Origin: Phoronis australis
Taxonomy: Eukaryota > Phoronida > Phoronidae
Length of the DNA: 64,000 nt
Direction: 5' to 3'
Assembly: GCA_002633005.1 (NCBI GenBank)
Contig: NMRA01000152.1
Location: 550,833 to 614,832, forward strand
Under the pieces are notes generated by a model, which made no database searches, was not told the DNA's origin, and was given only the letters and a program-made list of their open reading frames with translations. Made by a program: the position numbers and the translations under genes. Shown in pieces: positions 36,501-46,326 of this stretch; within the stretch, counting starts at the first letter, position 1; the number at the start of each line of letters is the position of its first letter.

Positions 36501-39500
36501 TTCTGTTCTATTCTTTAAAAACATTTCGAGGGTGGCCTGCACTGCTATTAAAAATCTCAAATTAAAACTGCAGTGATATAAAAGCAATCTAAACAAAGTC
36601 AACGACAGAAAGGGCTTCCACAATTGTGCAATAGTTTACAAATTAACCAATTTTTGAATCATAACACTAGAAAAACGTGTTCAGCACGATATCTAGTACT
36701 CTGTCTCCGGCCATAAGTCCACTTGGATAGTGTGTGAAGATGACTAGTTTACCTGTACAGATATAGGCAATGTGATGAAGGCGTGTTTATAGATCCACTC
36801 TGCCTCCTCCTCAATCTCACCATCATCCGGTGTCTTGACTGGGATAGACCGAAGCTGAACAATAATAAAATAAAATAAAAATTACTATACGCTGTGAATA
36901 ATCAAATGAATGATCCACGTTGGGAAGACGGCGACTATGATATCATCAACAATTGACCTATTGTCAAGGTTTTGAATGATGGCTTAGATGACCAATCAGA
37001 ACACAGGATTATTGACACACCTTCATTTCCAAGCTGCCATTTTACCCGACAAACAAGTAAAACTTATTGTTTGTTTGTCGACTTTTTGCAAGGGGGTAGA
37101 GCTTGCAATAGGTTAAATTAGTGAGCATCACCAACACTCCAATTGGCACCACAATCACTGAGCTGAAAATAACTTCTGTAATCAGTAATTTTACCAGTTT
37201 AGCGAGTACGCTTAGCAAAGAGAGAGCATTTTGAGATTAAAGATGGAAATTGTACAAAATTACTCAACACAGCTGCCTAACAATGGTAAATCTCATTAAA
37301 ACACTGAATACGGAACTGTTAACATGTACCAGCAAATGAAATCCAAGAGAATTATCAGTATCAAAATTACAGTCTGGAAAGAAACAATTCCTGTGTTTGG
37401 CATGAAAACGTTTGCAAACATCATGATTGGTAAAAGCATTAACAACGTGCAAATTAAGTTTACTGTAAACTATTCGATGACCAAAGAATTGAAATTCATT
37501 GTTGTTCCATTCGGGTAACAGCAGTCTTTGGTGGTTGATTGAGATTTTCCAGGTGTTCACATTTTATTAAAATAATATTGGATAAGTAAGTCAGCAAATT
37601 AACAGAACCTGCAATATTAAATGGTTTGATAAGGGATTTTGTCCACAAATCTTTGCTATGTGCAACTAAACAGGTTTCTTAGGATGATTGATCTCGACCT
37701 TAAGCATCCATGATTAATGGCATTTCCAATTCACTAACAGGACTCGTGTCTTTTACGAAGGCTTACCCCATATGACTCCAGAAGACAATATAATTATAAC
37801 TTCAATCAAGATCTTATGAGAATCAAATAATTGTTTTAAGTCTCTTGGCTGGTTTTGCCATAAGGCCTGCCTTGGTTCAATGATTAATGTCCATAAACAT
37901 CAACACAAAATACTCACAAAATCAAACTTAACAATAGATTTCAAATTCAGCTCGAGGACAGTGGGCTCAGGATACCAAAACATCCCAGGAAGTTTGTAAG
38001 TGCAGGTGAACAAAAATATTCGCGACTTTATTGAGACATAGCACATTTAATGGTAAGTGTCAAAATATTCGAAATAATCAAGCTATGATAATGATGAGGC
38101 ATCACAAAATTGCTAGAATGGATAATTTAAAAAAAATATTTCATTAAACACACAAGTATGCATCAGTAATGCACTATCATCCATGCAAAAGTTGATTCCA
38201 CTTCACCTTTCAACTTGGACCAGTTTATGAAATTCAATCTAAAAAACAACAACCAACAACCGCTGACAAAACTTCACAATCGTTAAAGCTTAAATACCTG
38301 AAATCTTTCTGGCATATCAGTCATTCGTATCTCCTGATCTAGATCAGTGAACAGGCCTCGTTCCAATTCACTAGGCTCAAACACCTGTAAGTGATTATGA
38401 AATTACACAGGTGCAGATTTGTCAAGGTCAGAAGACCAGTTAAAGAGGCTGCTAATAACAAACAGACTGCTTTACGTTCAACGTTAACAAATATGTTCAA
38501 CACAAAGGAGCATTAAATTGACCTAACAAAATGCCTAAGCCTAAGTACCTCTTGTTTTGTTAAAGTTCCCGACACAATTAATTTGTAACATATTAGTTAT
38601 TTCAATCCGACTCATCAAAGACATATGAGGCGATGAAAGAAACTCGTCCTAAAAAATTACTTGCTTTAAAGTTGCTACAAGCCACCCTTCGGTCAAAGAG
38701 ACTAACTTTCAATTTACAGAACTTAAATTGTGTAAATTTTCAAAATTTTTGGGTGGCTGCAAACAACTGGATAGTATCGAAAACTGGTGAATCTTTTGAA
38801 CTGAACTTACATGAGGTATTGTTTGGCATGTAATTAACTTGGTCATGTGTTTGGTCAAATGTAATTTTCTGTAAAAATTGTAAATATGAACTACTTGTTG
38901 AAAGGTGGACCCCTACGATTCATCTATTTGTGTAATTTCTGTCTTTGATAATGTTCTGATCCCAAGCATGACTGTGATGTATGTATGTGTAAGTGTATGC
39001 GTGTACTACTTTTTGTACAGTCAAATATTCTGTTCAATAAATACATATAAAAAAATTACAGCACTTAGCACTCAAGCATGAAGTGACTTCTGGGGTTGGA
39101 AAGACCTGTATGATGTGGGCCATGTGAGCCTGCGAGGTACGTCATAGTGCAAAGGTCACCTACTTGCAGAGTTTTTTGTTTTCACTTTTTATTTCGCATA
39201 CATTGTTAAAATAGTATTGTGGTTTAGTTCCTCCCAATATATTAGCAGTTAGGAGGATGCACATACATCTTTAAAATCTAGGTGCTGCTGACCCAGCTGC
39301 GTAGTAATAGTCAGCTCAACACCTGACATCAAACAGGACAAGAACAAGTACAGTAAACAATATCCAATCTGGGCACTCTCTTGATTTGGGACTCTAGATT
39401 TTTATGACATGGAAACACCTGGTTCTAGAATTTGGGACAAGGGCGATTTTGGCGTTCACCACGTTTCTCATGTGTTCTCAATCTACAGAAGGTAATTTGG

Positions 39501-42500
39501 ATGTCTTTCCTGTGATTCTTGAATTTCTGACAGTTAATATTGTCTTAGAATTCGGGACAAGCTCTGACCAGAAGCGAAATAATTGATTTTTCACTGTCCC
39601 AAATTGGAGAATTTTTACCGTATTCATCAATACTGTAGACTCACATCAAAAATGCTTTTCTTGGCTGCCCTCTTCCTCGCTTTTTTGGTCTTCCTGCTCA
39701 CAGTCTCTCCCTCTTCGTCCATATCTTCTGTCTCATACTAACACAAACCAACCATTATTAATCGCAGTCAAACTGACAATGAAGATAATTTTTTTGTCTT
39801 AATAATAACAGCAATAATAAATTTATTATAATCACACAAGTACAGAGAAATCAAAGAAAAACATAAAACACAAGACACAAATAAAAGCACAAGTGTAAGA
39901 CAATGATACCATAAAAAGTCAGACTTTTTTACATTATGGTCCGTAAAAAATATAAAAGACAAAAGATAATCAGCAGTAAATAAATAAATCAGTTACTAAA
40001 TAGGTAAATATATACGTAAAACATTAAAAATAATAAATAATTAAATAAATATATACTGAAATAAATAAATAATAAATAAATAAACGAATGTCTTGGTCAC
40101 TGTCAACTGGCATAACCTGAAAGCCACAACACACTAATATAAAATTGTGAGTTAATCCTGACATAAAAAATGATAGCAAAAGGAATATAGTATTTGTACA
40201 ATGCACATAATATGTCCCTGAAGAAAGAGATTTGGCAAGAGGTCTCATGTGCAACAGAGAGCAATTTTAGGAAGACATGATACTTACATGACTGGCAACA
40301 CACCATTAAAACGTTGATTAAAACGTCAATTATTGATGGTTTAAACTTTCGACCAACCGTCATGACAAACACAAACAGTCACTTACAGGTATCCCGCATT
40401 TTGAGATTCCTCCACTGAACGACGGGCATCAAATTGGTTCTCAAAATTGGAGACACCTGTAAATTGCATATCAAATGCCAGCCTACCTCATCCTCAGCCT
40501 CTTCTTCATCTTCTTCATACTCGTCGCCGTACTGCTCAAACTCGTCAAAGTCAAAATCGACACCGAATATATCTTGAGCCTCTTGAAGAGCTCTGGAAGT
40601 GAGAAATTGAAACGGAGCAGTCACAAAGACTTTTGGCACACTTTCTAAAAACTATTTAAACTGAGATTACAGTTTACGGCCATGTACGAGGCACCCAAAC
40701 ATTTACGCATACAATCGGGTACACAAACCTGCACTTTTGAGTGTATAGTACAAAAACACGAGCGAACAGCTAAAATTTTCAAGTTTACAAACCTACGGAT
40801 TTGAGGATTTAGATCACTTTTTAATTTGTTTGTGCGTTTGAAAAATTATTGTTGTAAAATGATAGGTTGGTAAACTCAAAAATTTTTAACTGTCTGCTCG
40901 TATTCTAGGACTAAACACTCGCAAGTGCGAGTTTGTGCACTCGCATAACTGATTGTGCATGCCAATGTTAGGGTGCATTGATGTAGTAGTATATTGACTT
41001 GAGTCATGCCAAAACATTGAACAAAGAATTCTCAAATTATTATCAGACTTTTATGCTGAGCACATTGTAAATGACCCATCCATCTGTCCATGGTACACAT
41101 TGTAAATGACCCATCCATCTGTCCATGGTACACATTGTACTTGACCCATCCAACTGAAGACACGTCCATCCATCTGTCCATGGTACACATTGTACATGAC
41201 CCATCCAACTGATGACAAGTCCATCCATCTGTCCATAGTACACATTGCACATGACCCATACAACTGACGACAAGTCCATCCATGAGACCATGGTACACAT
41301 TGTACATGACCCATCCAACGGATGACACGTTCATCCATCTGTCCATGGTACACATTGTACATGGCCCATCCAACTGATGACACGTCCATCCATGCATCTT
41401 TCCATGGTACACATTGTAAATGACCCATCCAACTGACGACAAGTCCACCCATCTGTCCATGGTACACATTGTACATGGCCCATCCAACTGATGGACAAGT
41501 CCATCCATCTGTCCATGGTACTGACTGAATTAAGCAAGGATAACCTGTCCAATAGCTAATTCACGAGTAACGACTCTCCACTGCACTTGTCGGAGATATC
41601 GACATACAGCAATGTGCAGAGGTGTATACACACATGCCCCACATCCATCAATAAAAAGAATGACTGCAAAATCCACTGTCGTCATAGTTGCAAACGATAT
41701 ATTCATACAAATCTCTACATGGCAATTAAACTATTCACTAAAACATTACTCAAAAACTCAGTGAACTTTACTAATATGCTACATCAATCCACACAGACCA
41801 GCACCTTAATTGCCAGAAGCACTTACTGGTCATGATGTATGATATGCTTTTTCTTCTTCTTGGCCTGACTTATGGGTTGACCGTCTTCATCCACGATGAA
41901 ATCGTCAACATCTAAATAGCCAAGAGGAGATAAATCAATACACAAAGACGAGCTAAAGATAAAACCATTACCAGATACAGATATAAGTGCGCAAGAAATT
42001 GTGAAAAGGGAAAGTATAATGGAATGGTTCACTAAAACTTGGTACGTGCATTGGCCATTATCTGCTTCCAGAACTGTCATGAGCATTGGATCCCACAATA
42101 AGCACTTCACAGCATAAGCAGTGGTGAAGACTGACTGAAATCTTCTGCATTGGACAAACTACAAGAAAACAAAGGTGATCATTTCAATGTGTCAATAAAA
42201 CAACATGAACAATGGTTAGAATCATCTACCTGACTCCTCTTCCTCATCAAGATTTCCGAACTCGTTCTCGTCCTTCTGTGGAGGGGGCGCTTCTTTCGGT
42301 GAACCTGGTTCTTCGTCGTCATCCTCAAACAGCTCGTTAGCTATTACGTCGCGGTCGTCGGGTTTCTCAGCCACTTCCTCTTTGTCACTTTCTTCATCAT
42401 CTGACATCATCCGGATACGCTTTCTCTGTAAGGCACGTGATATCATTCAAAGCTGGCACATGAGTCGACAAACGAGCAAATGGAAAAAAACAAGAGCAAA

Positions 42501-43817
42501 GTGAGGTTTTTGAACATCGTCAATTGTCATTATACAACAATGCTTTGATGATTACAATCTGCTGTTGTATTGATGTGTTGTAAGTCAATGTCACTTTTCT
42601 CTTATTGTTGTAAAAATGATAACAGTTGAATATTCCTATTTATTATTGTGTGTTCATTGACTAAAGCCCAGATATAATGCTAACTGCGGTTTCCGCGCTG
42701 AATTTTACAGAATTATTATATTCGTGTATGTCTTAATAAATTGGTAACTGTTAAAAAAAATGATTACACAGTAATTGTATAGATGTCTTGAATAATTATT
42801 AGCCAAAAATTAGTATTTATACACCTCACAACATCCAAGTCTCAATTATAAGATTTTGGGCTTCCACACCAGATGCACTGCCAAAAGGTTAAGGCATATG
42901 ATAAATGCAACCGAAGTTTCAGTACAAAATTAACAGAACAATACAAACCGCAGGTGTATTGGCTATGGTCCTTTGCACCATAAGGCAGATATGAATTAAT
43001 TACACACCAAAGTATACGCATTTAAACACAATTATAAACCTATTTCTTAGTCACTGGTAAGAGTAAGCCCAGAATTTGAGTTGAAATGGAATTTCTCACC
43101 TTCTTCTTGATCTTAATTCCCAGATTTTCCTGAATGAGATCGTAATCATCATCGGACAGTTGATCATCATAGTCCGACAGCTTGCGTTTCCCTTCTTCAT
43201 CATCACTCTCCCCCGTGCCTGTCCCCCCTTCTTCCTCTTCTTCTTCCTCTACTTCATCATTGATAAGGTCCTTGAGATCTTCTGAAAAGAAATCCCACGG
43301 ATGCTGTATTTCAACAATCCATTATCAAGTCACTGTTTTGGTACAGCTATGTGCTATCATAAAAGAGACTAAAACTAAAATTGGTTTTTAAAGGTTTAAT
43401 TTTTAAGGCATAGGTTTGTGCAAGAGAGTGACATGGTGTTTGCATGGCTCAATGTTATTACAGAAAATAAAAGTGACTGATAAGATTAAAAAAACGAAAG
43501 AGATTAATTTACTTTAACGTTACAGATGTCTATGATCGTTAAGTCTGAAAACTCTGATTTTCATCAACTTATGTCCCAGACTGACACTCCAAGGTAGATT
43601 TATAATTATGGTAAATTCCTGGTAAAACGTTTTAACTGAAGGAATTTCAGTTTCTCTTTGCATTAAACATCAATGTATGTTTAAGCAAAGTTCAATACTG
43701 ACCTCCGTCATCATCTTCTTCATCTTCCTCTTCATCATCACTGATGACGGCCTTCTTCTTTCCCACTTCTAATTCCTCTTCAGACTCCTCAGCCTCGCTC
43801 TCAAGAAAGTCCGACAT
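13561..43817 (-). CDS. SUPT6H: Transcription elongation factor SPT6 (36 coding exons, complete)
   Basis: Exons 5'->3': 43817-43703, 43281-43100, 42425-42230, 41911-41827, 40592-40487, 39737-39645, 38384-38298, 36854-36753, 36341-36240, 35150-35061, 34737-34598, 34156-33924, 33416-33287, 32023-31873, 31450-31355, 30902-30801, 30601-30425, 30139-30042, 29530-29413, 28967-28755, 27656-27519, 26979-26812, 25872-25745, 22692-22485, 22074-21927, 21257-21109, 20606-20466, 20177-20071, 19293-19205, 18452-18337, 18061-17939, 17206-17049, 16486-16296, 15577-15309, 14840-14599, 13750-13561. The total is 5181 nt with every phase consistent. SPT6 is a histone H3-H4 chaperone that travels with RNA polymerase II. 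The start reads [15 protein letters not shown] and the end carries [16 protein letters not shown], the conserved SPT6 C-terminal signature. A TTTCAG acceptor 16 nt upstream of the ATG suggests a noncoding 5' exon. Exon 1 also occurs at 45402-45288 and exons 21-23 also at 25501-23560; I used the copies adjoining the rest of the gene. Confidence 0.97.
14075..14158 (-). mobile_element. tRNA-derived SINE head
   Basis: Reverse strand has an A box (TGGCCTAATGG) and a B box (GGTTCAATTCC) at tRNA spacing. It lies in SPT6 intron 35. The stems do not pair as a functional tRNA would require, so this is a SINE or tRNA-like relic. Confidence 0.45.
16074..16215. repeat. 72-bp direct repeat, two copies, in SPT6 intron 33
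   Basis: GACAAGAAAATTTTCTGG, then a TAGAAATG(C/T)TGACTTCAA core and a CTACACGTG end, occur twice in tandem with several substitutions. Confidence 0.75.
16296..18452 (-). CDS. SUPT6H: SPT6 exons 30-33: tandem SH2 domains
   Basis: Residues 1298-1493. The first SH2 has [20 protein letters not shown], then [19 protein letters not shown]; Arg about 1332 in VIIRPSSK is the phosphate-binding Arg of the family. Exon 32 ([20 protein letters not shown]) and exon 33 ([40 protein letters not shown]) form the second, noncanonical SH2. In yeast and human this module reads the phosphorylated linker of the polymerase II subunit RPB1. Residues that make up both pockets appear intact. Confidence 0.95.
19495..19700 (-). 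mobile_element. tRNA-derived SINE, copy 1
   Basis: In SPT6 intron 28. The reverse strand reads TTTCTGTGTTTGACCAGTGG, an A-box-like GGCTCAGCGGACTATAGC, the shared GTTAGCAGAAGGTCC and a degenerate B box. The tail includes the shared segment complementary to TGGCCACATCATGTGACC. Confidence 0.6.
20071..20606 (-). CDS. SUPT6H: SPT6 exons 27-28: S1 RNA-binding domain
   Basis: Residues 1186-1267. It begins [20 protein letters not shown], then [39 protein letters not shown] and [17 protein letters not shown]. The pattern GERVK-x-GM-(11)-ID matches the last strands of an S1 OB fold, which binds nucleic acid in the family. Exon 29 (19293-19205) then encodes a charged Lys/Glu linker, residues 1268-1297. 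Confidence 0.94.
21109..22692 (-). CDS. SUPT6H: SPT6 exons 24-26: death-like domain (DLD) and linker to S1
   Basis: Residues about 1016-1185. [100 protein letters not shown]. In SPT6 the DLD packs between the HhH and S1 domains. The CPFC pair of exon 26 is also present in vertebrate SPT6. Intron 24 holds a decayed copy of the 3' end of exon 24, and intron 25 holds a facing pair of SINEs. Confidence 0.95.
21318..21465 (-). mobile_element. tRNA-derived SINE, copy 2
   Basis: In SPT6 intron 25. Same tail (ACATTTTAAGTCT, GGCCACATCATGTGACCTAA, ACATAAGTCTAAAAAGAT) and B-box side as the other copies. Its head end faces copy 3. Confidence 0.6.
21518..21720 (+). mobile_element. tRNA-derived SINE, copy 3
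   Basis: A box TCGCTCAGTGGCTAGAGC, B box GGTTCGAGTTCCGG, then a tail with CTTATGCTCATTAGGTCACG and TTAAAATGTTTGTG. The best-preserved copy, in SPT6 intron 25, opposite in orientation to copy 2. Confidence 0.7.
22370..22480 (-). pseudogene. Decayed tandem copy of the 3' end of SPT6 exon 24
   Basis: On the reverse strand TGGACGCATTTGCTGAAGA in the intron parallels TGGATGCATTCGCTGAGGA in the exon, offset 106 bp. The former donor region (GGTATTG) and the GGTGAGA-rich sequence after it are also repeated. About 80% identity by eye. Confidence 0.65.
23749..23879. repeat. 27-bp palindromic minisatellite, five units
   Basis: Units carry TTGCTTGGCCTAAGCAA, an imperfect palindrome, followed by TGACAAGTCA. 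In SPT6 intron 22. The period is a multiple of three, so it leaves frames open on both strands without being coding. Confidence 0.95.
25068..25140. repeat. Hairpin of two SINE tails
   Basis: CACGCCATCTCTTGGCCACATC faces GATGTGGCCAACAGATGGCGTG with a one-base centre. Both arms resemble the SINE tail seen at 21318. The equivalent in the duplicate lies near 27255-27308. Confidence 0.6.
25745..27656 (-). CDS. SUPT6H: SPT6 exons 21-23: helix-hairpin-helix region (copy nearer exon 20)
   Basis: Exons 27656-27519, 26979-26812 and 25872-25745, residues about 873-1016. Landmarks: [56 protein letters not shown], and [24 protein letters not shown] is the hairpin of the HhH motif that contacts nucleic acid in related Tex proteins. 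A near-identical second copy of all three exons lies at 25501-23560. Intron 22 holds a 27-bp minisatellite. Confidence 0.93.
25934..26064. repeat. 27-bp palindromic minisatellite, second copy
   Basis: Same five-unit array as at 23749, in the other copy of the duplication, with a few different substitutions. Confidence 0.95.
27776..28754. other. SPT6 intron 20, remainder
   Basis: No exon or clear repeat, apart from a small GTATACGTAAAAGTATACG-like cluster near 28075. Nothing else recognised. Confidence 0.5.
28755..30139 (-). CDS. SUPT6H: SPT6 exons 18-20: YqgF (RNase H-like) domain
   Basis: Residues about 730-872. It begins [16 protein letters not shown] and continues with [52 protein letters not shown] and [17 protein letters not shown]. 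The fold is that of RuvC-type nucleases. The first strand carries no catalytic Asp at the usual place, as in other SPT6 proteins, where the domain is regarded as inactive. The segment [19 protein letters not shown] leads into exon 21. Confidence 0.93.
30425..36341 (-). CDS. SUPT6H: SPT6 exons 9-17: helix-turn-helix and Tex-like core
   Basis: Residues 323-729. Landmarks in order: [133 protein letters not shown] and [14 protein letters not shown]. This matches the helical Tex-like core of SPT6 around the HTH element. Exon 12 inserts a Lys/Glu-rich loop (about residues 460-490), as in vertebrate SPT6. Intron 9 contains a long foldback and intron 15 a possible cassette exon. Confidence 0.95.
31208..31294 (-). 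other. Possible cassette exon in SPT6 intron 15
   Basis: 87 bp, in frame with exons 15 and 16 (29 codons, phase 0 at both ends). It is preceded by TGCAG and followed by GCATGC, so splicing would need a GC-AG intron. The translation contains [20 protein letters not shown]. Exon 15 joined directly to exon 16 matches other SPT6 proteins without it, so it would be an optional insert in the Tex-like core. The polypyrimidine tract is poor. Confidence 0.25.
32024..33286. other. SPT6 intron 13
   Basis: About 1.26 kb without a recognisable exon. A weak inverted similarity links about 32900-33000 and about 33170-33235 (shared CCAGTAAA and GGGATTCTGA boxes), possibly an old foldback element. Confidence 0.4.
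35257..35453. repeat. 98-bp AT-rich tandem duplication in SPT6 intron 9
   Basis: Two diverged units, each with GTTAAAAAC, TAAATAT(A/G)GTTAAAAAAC and TGGATTTTAAACTG, in direct order. Confidence 0.7.
35743..35889. repeat. Near-perfect 147-bp foldback in SPT6 intron 9
   Basis: Arms of about 68 bp (35743-35810 and 35822-35889) with one mismatch and a loop of about 11 bases. The arm includes TTGACATGTTTCGGTGTCAT. It would fold as a long hairpin in DNA or RNA. Confidence 0.95.
36753..39737 (-). CDS. SUPT6H: SPT6 exons 6-8: IWS1/Spn1-binding segment
   Basis: Residues 229-322. [20 protein letters not shown] is followed by [19 protein letters not shown]. In yeast and animals the equivalent segment binds the Spn1/IWS1 TFIIS-like domain, in competition with nucleosomes. 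The Phe and short acidic helix pattern (SIFD-x-FEPSEL) is intact, so IWS1 binding is a reasonable inference. All three exons are in phase 0. Confidence 0.92.
36855..38297. other. SPT6 intron 7
   Basis: 1.44 kb, AT-rich, with no exon-like segment recognised between exons 8 and 7. Confidence 0.5.
38385..39644. other. SPT6 intron 6
   Basis: Contains a segment near 39085-39130 (ATGATGTGGGCCATGTGAGC, GAGGTACGTCA) that also occurs near 24480-24515 and 26665-26700, marking a dispersed repeat. Otherwise nothing recognised. Confidence 0.5.
39955..40085. repeat. AT-rich simple sequence (AAATAAAT type)
   Basis: Repeated AAATAAATAAAT with interruptions, in SPT6 intron 5. Confidence 0.8.
40487..43817 (-). 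CDS. SUPT6H: SPT6 exons 1-5: acidic N-terminal region
   Basis: Residues 1-228. Runs of Asp and Glu alternate with short basic patches ([28 protein letters not shown]). Exon 4 holds [11 protein letters not shown] and exon 5 holds [22 protein letters not shown], both hallmarks of SPT6. In the family this disordered region contributes to histone and nucleosome binding. Seen: the composition and the motifs. Inferred: the same role here. Intron 4 (40593-41826) carries a large tandem repeat. Confidence 0.95.
41061..41519. repeat. Minisatellite of 35- and 55-bp units in SPT6 intron 4
   Basis: About nine units, each with CCATCTGTCCATGGTACACA, TTGTACATGACCCATCCAAC and TGATGACAAGTC, diverged by substitutions. 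Early units are 35 bp, later ones about 55 bp. All three reverse frames stay open by chance and repetition, giving apparent Trp/Met/Cys-rich frames that are not coding. Confidence 0.95.
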
Positions 43818-44361
43818 TGTGACCAAAGAAAGTCTGAAATTGACAAGTCTCCATATAGTTAACTCAAATGAAATTCATGAATTGTATACATTGCCACAAA
43901 GTTTCTCATTGGTACCAGTTTGTAATTAAAACAGTGGGTATTATGTTACAAGTATGGGTCTCCAATAAATGACAGGTTTCCAAATGTGCGAGTAAATATA
44001 TAAAGGCCTCTTTTTATCAAGCAACCACAGGCATGGCTCGCTGGCCTGGTGAGTGCAGCAGACTGTCGCAGACGAGGCAGGTGTTCGATTGCTAGCTGGA
44101 TAAAAAACTGTAACTAAAGTTCACCACAAATTCTCTTGGCGTCTTGCCCAATGCAGCGTAGTTTTGAACTGACAACTAGTAAACGGCAATTTCCCCCGTG
44201 TAGCTGGGGCCAAGGAACTATTGAACACTTTCAGGGAAATATTCTGTTACTTTATTTTTAACAGATTTTTACAGAGAATTTAATTCCCAACATCCGCAAC
44301 ATGATACAGTCTATATGCAGAATATTGGTAAATTGGCAACAGTTGACAACCATGCCCATGA
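43523..44361. repeat. Direct duplication, copy 1 (SPT6 exon 1 region)
   Basis: Matches 45106-45944 almost base for base, from CAGATGTCTATGATCG to CAACCATGCCCATGA. Contains SPT6 exon 1 and a SINE-like element. Confidence 0.9.
44029..44102 (+). mobile_element. tRNA-like SINE head
   Basis: GGCTCGCTGGCCTGGTGAGT resembles an A box and GTGTTCGATTGC a B box at tRNA spacing. The equivalent in the duplicate lies at 45615-45684. Confidence 0.4.
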
Positions 44362-45021
44362 TAGCGAGGACAGCATTCTTCAGCGAATCGCTTCGCGTAT
44401 CTGTCACCGTGTTAAATTCGCTCACTACAATCGGCAAAAAATAACTCAAAAATGTAATAAATGTGAATAAAAATTATTGCAAACTATGAAAAAATATATT
44501 GTTTTACTTATCTGATAATCTTTTTTGTCGCAAAATTCGTTTAATAATACTTTGCACGAGTTTTTTGCAGGGACGTGACCGATTTTTCAGACCAAAATGG
44601 ATGCCGGTAAAAATGAGTGCTATTTGGTTTTCAACCCAGGAGAAGACTAAACTCGCGAATTTTTACGTGAAACTTCGTGAAAGAACAAAAGGGAGCCTTG
44701 CGAACACGATTATGTAAGTAGTTTTCACTTTCCTGCACTTAAAAGTTGAAAAAGTCGCCTGTTCCCGCGACCTTCAACTTCGAGCTGAATTTATTGGTAT
44801 ATAGAATAATTTGCGAATGTAATGAACTGTATTCCGCACTAAAGGGTTCATTAATGAACTATTTCAAACACTTGTTCTAAACGAACATTTCGTCAATTTC
44901 TGACAATCGGGCGAATTTCTGACTCACTTCGTAGTTCCGGGTACTGCCGCTAGGGGTGGTCCTGTGAATCGCGTTGAATGTTTGGTTTACAATACTGAAG
45001 CACTTCAACTTTTGCTGATGA
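44362..45021. other. Sequence between the two exon 1 copies
   Basis: Unique sequence with a strong donor-like ATTAT|GTAAGTAG near 44715 on the plus strand and a GTTCCGGGTACTGCCGC box near 44934. It may be the SPT6 upstream region or a divergent transcript start. No recognised protein. Confidence 0.3.
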
Positions 45022-45105
45022 NNNNNNNNNNNNNNNNNNNNNNNNNNNNNNNNNNNNNNNNNNNNNNNNNNNNNNNNNNNNNNNNNNNNNNNNNNNNNNN
45101 NNNNN
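45022..45105. other. Assembly gap of 84 N
   Basis: A run of n directly before the second copy of the exon 1 region. Confidence 0.99.
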
Positions 45106-45944
45106 CAGATGTCTATGATCGTTAAGTCTGATAACTCTGATTTTCATCAACTTATGTCCCAGGCTGACACTCCAAGGTAGATTTATAATTATGGTAAATT
45201 CCTGGTAAAACGTTTTAACTGAAGGAATTTCAGTTAGTCTCTTTGCATTAAACATCAATGTATGTTTAAGCAAGGTTCAATACTGACCTCCGTCATCATC
45301 TTCTTCATCTTCCTCTTCATCATCACTGATGACGGCCTTCTTCTTTCCCACTTCTAATTCCTCTTCAGACTCCTCAGCCTCGCTCTCAAGAAAGTCCGAC
45401 ATTGTGACCAAAGAAAGTCTGAAATTGACAAGTCTCCATATAGTTAACTCAAATGAAATATATGAATTGTATACATTGCCACAAAGTTTCTCATTGGTAC
45501 CAGTTTGTAATTAAAACAGTGGGTATTATGTTACAAGTATGGGTCTCCAATAAATGACAGGTTTCCAAATGTGCGAGTAAATATATAAAGGCCTCTTTTT
45601 ATCAAGCAACCACAGGCATGGCTCGCTGGCCTGGTGGTGCAGCAGACTGCCGCAGACGGGGCAGGTGTTCGATTGCTAGCTGGATAAAAAACTGTAACTA
45701 AAGTTCCCCACAAATTCTCTTGGCGTCTTGCCCAATGCAGCGTAGTTTTGAACTGACAACTAGTAAACGGCAATTTCCCCGTGTAGCTGGGGCCAAGGAA
45801 CTATTGAACACTTTCAGGGAAATATTCTGTTACTTTATTCTTAACAGATTTTTAAAGAGAATTTCTTTCCCAACATCCGCAACATGATACAGTCTATATG
45901 CAGAATATTGGTAAATTGGCAACAGTTGACAACCATGCCCATGA
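45106..45944. repeat. Direct duplication, copy 2 (SPT6 exon 1 region)
   Basis: Second copy of 43523-44361, with a few substitutions and small indels. Beyond 45944 the sequence diverges abruptly. Confidence 0.9.
45288..45402 (-). pseudogene. Second copy of SPT6 coding exon 1
   Basis: Identical in structure to the exon at 43817-43703: same ATG, same 115-bp length, same donor. It lies in the duplicated block 45106-45944, directly after the N gap. It encodes the same 38 residues. Likely an assembly or haplotype duplicate; a true alternative promoter copy cannot be excluded without reads. Confidence 0.8.
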
Positions 45945-46326
45945 ATAATAAAATTTTTGAAACTTAAAACTGAAGGTGTAGTGTGATGTCGTATATCTGA
46001 TGCTGGGCGGATACGTTTTTGTATTCTGCATTTAAAGTGTGGTTAATCTGCAGTAAGTGTAGTATTATAAAGGCCTCTCTTAATCACTCGCTTACGTGCA
46101 ATTGCTGAGAATTGCTCTCGACTGGTTAGGACGCCTGGCAATGAACTTATAAAAGAAGGTTCGTAACTTGGACTAGGTGATTTTTCACTACCAAACTGAT
46201 AAGAAGATGAGGTGTAAAATACTAACATTATGTGGGTACGATTTTGGAGTCGTGTAAACAATCACCCTTCTAAATAGATTTACCCTCCAGAATCGACACT
46301 CGTCAGTGATCCGAAGAATTGGCGAA

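Noticed and set aside
41032-41552. Long open frames rich in Trp, Met and Cys
   Set aside because: They coincide exactly with a minisatellite in SPT6 intron 4 and all three reverse frames are open, as repetition predicts.
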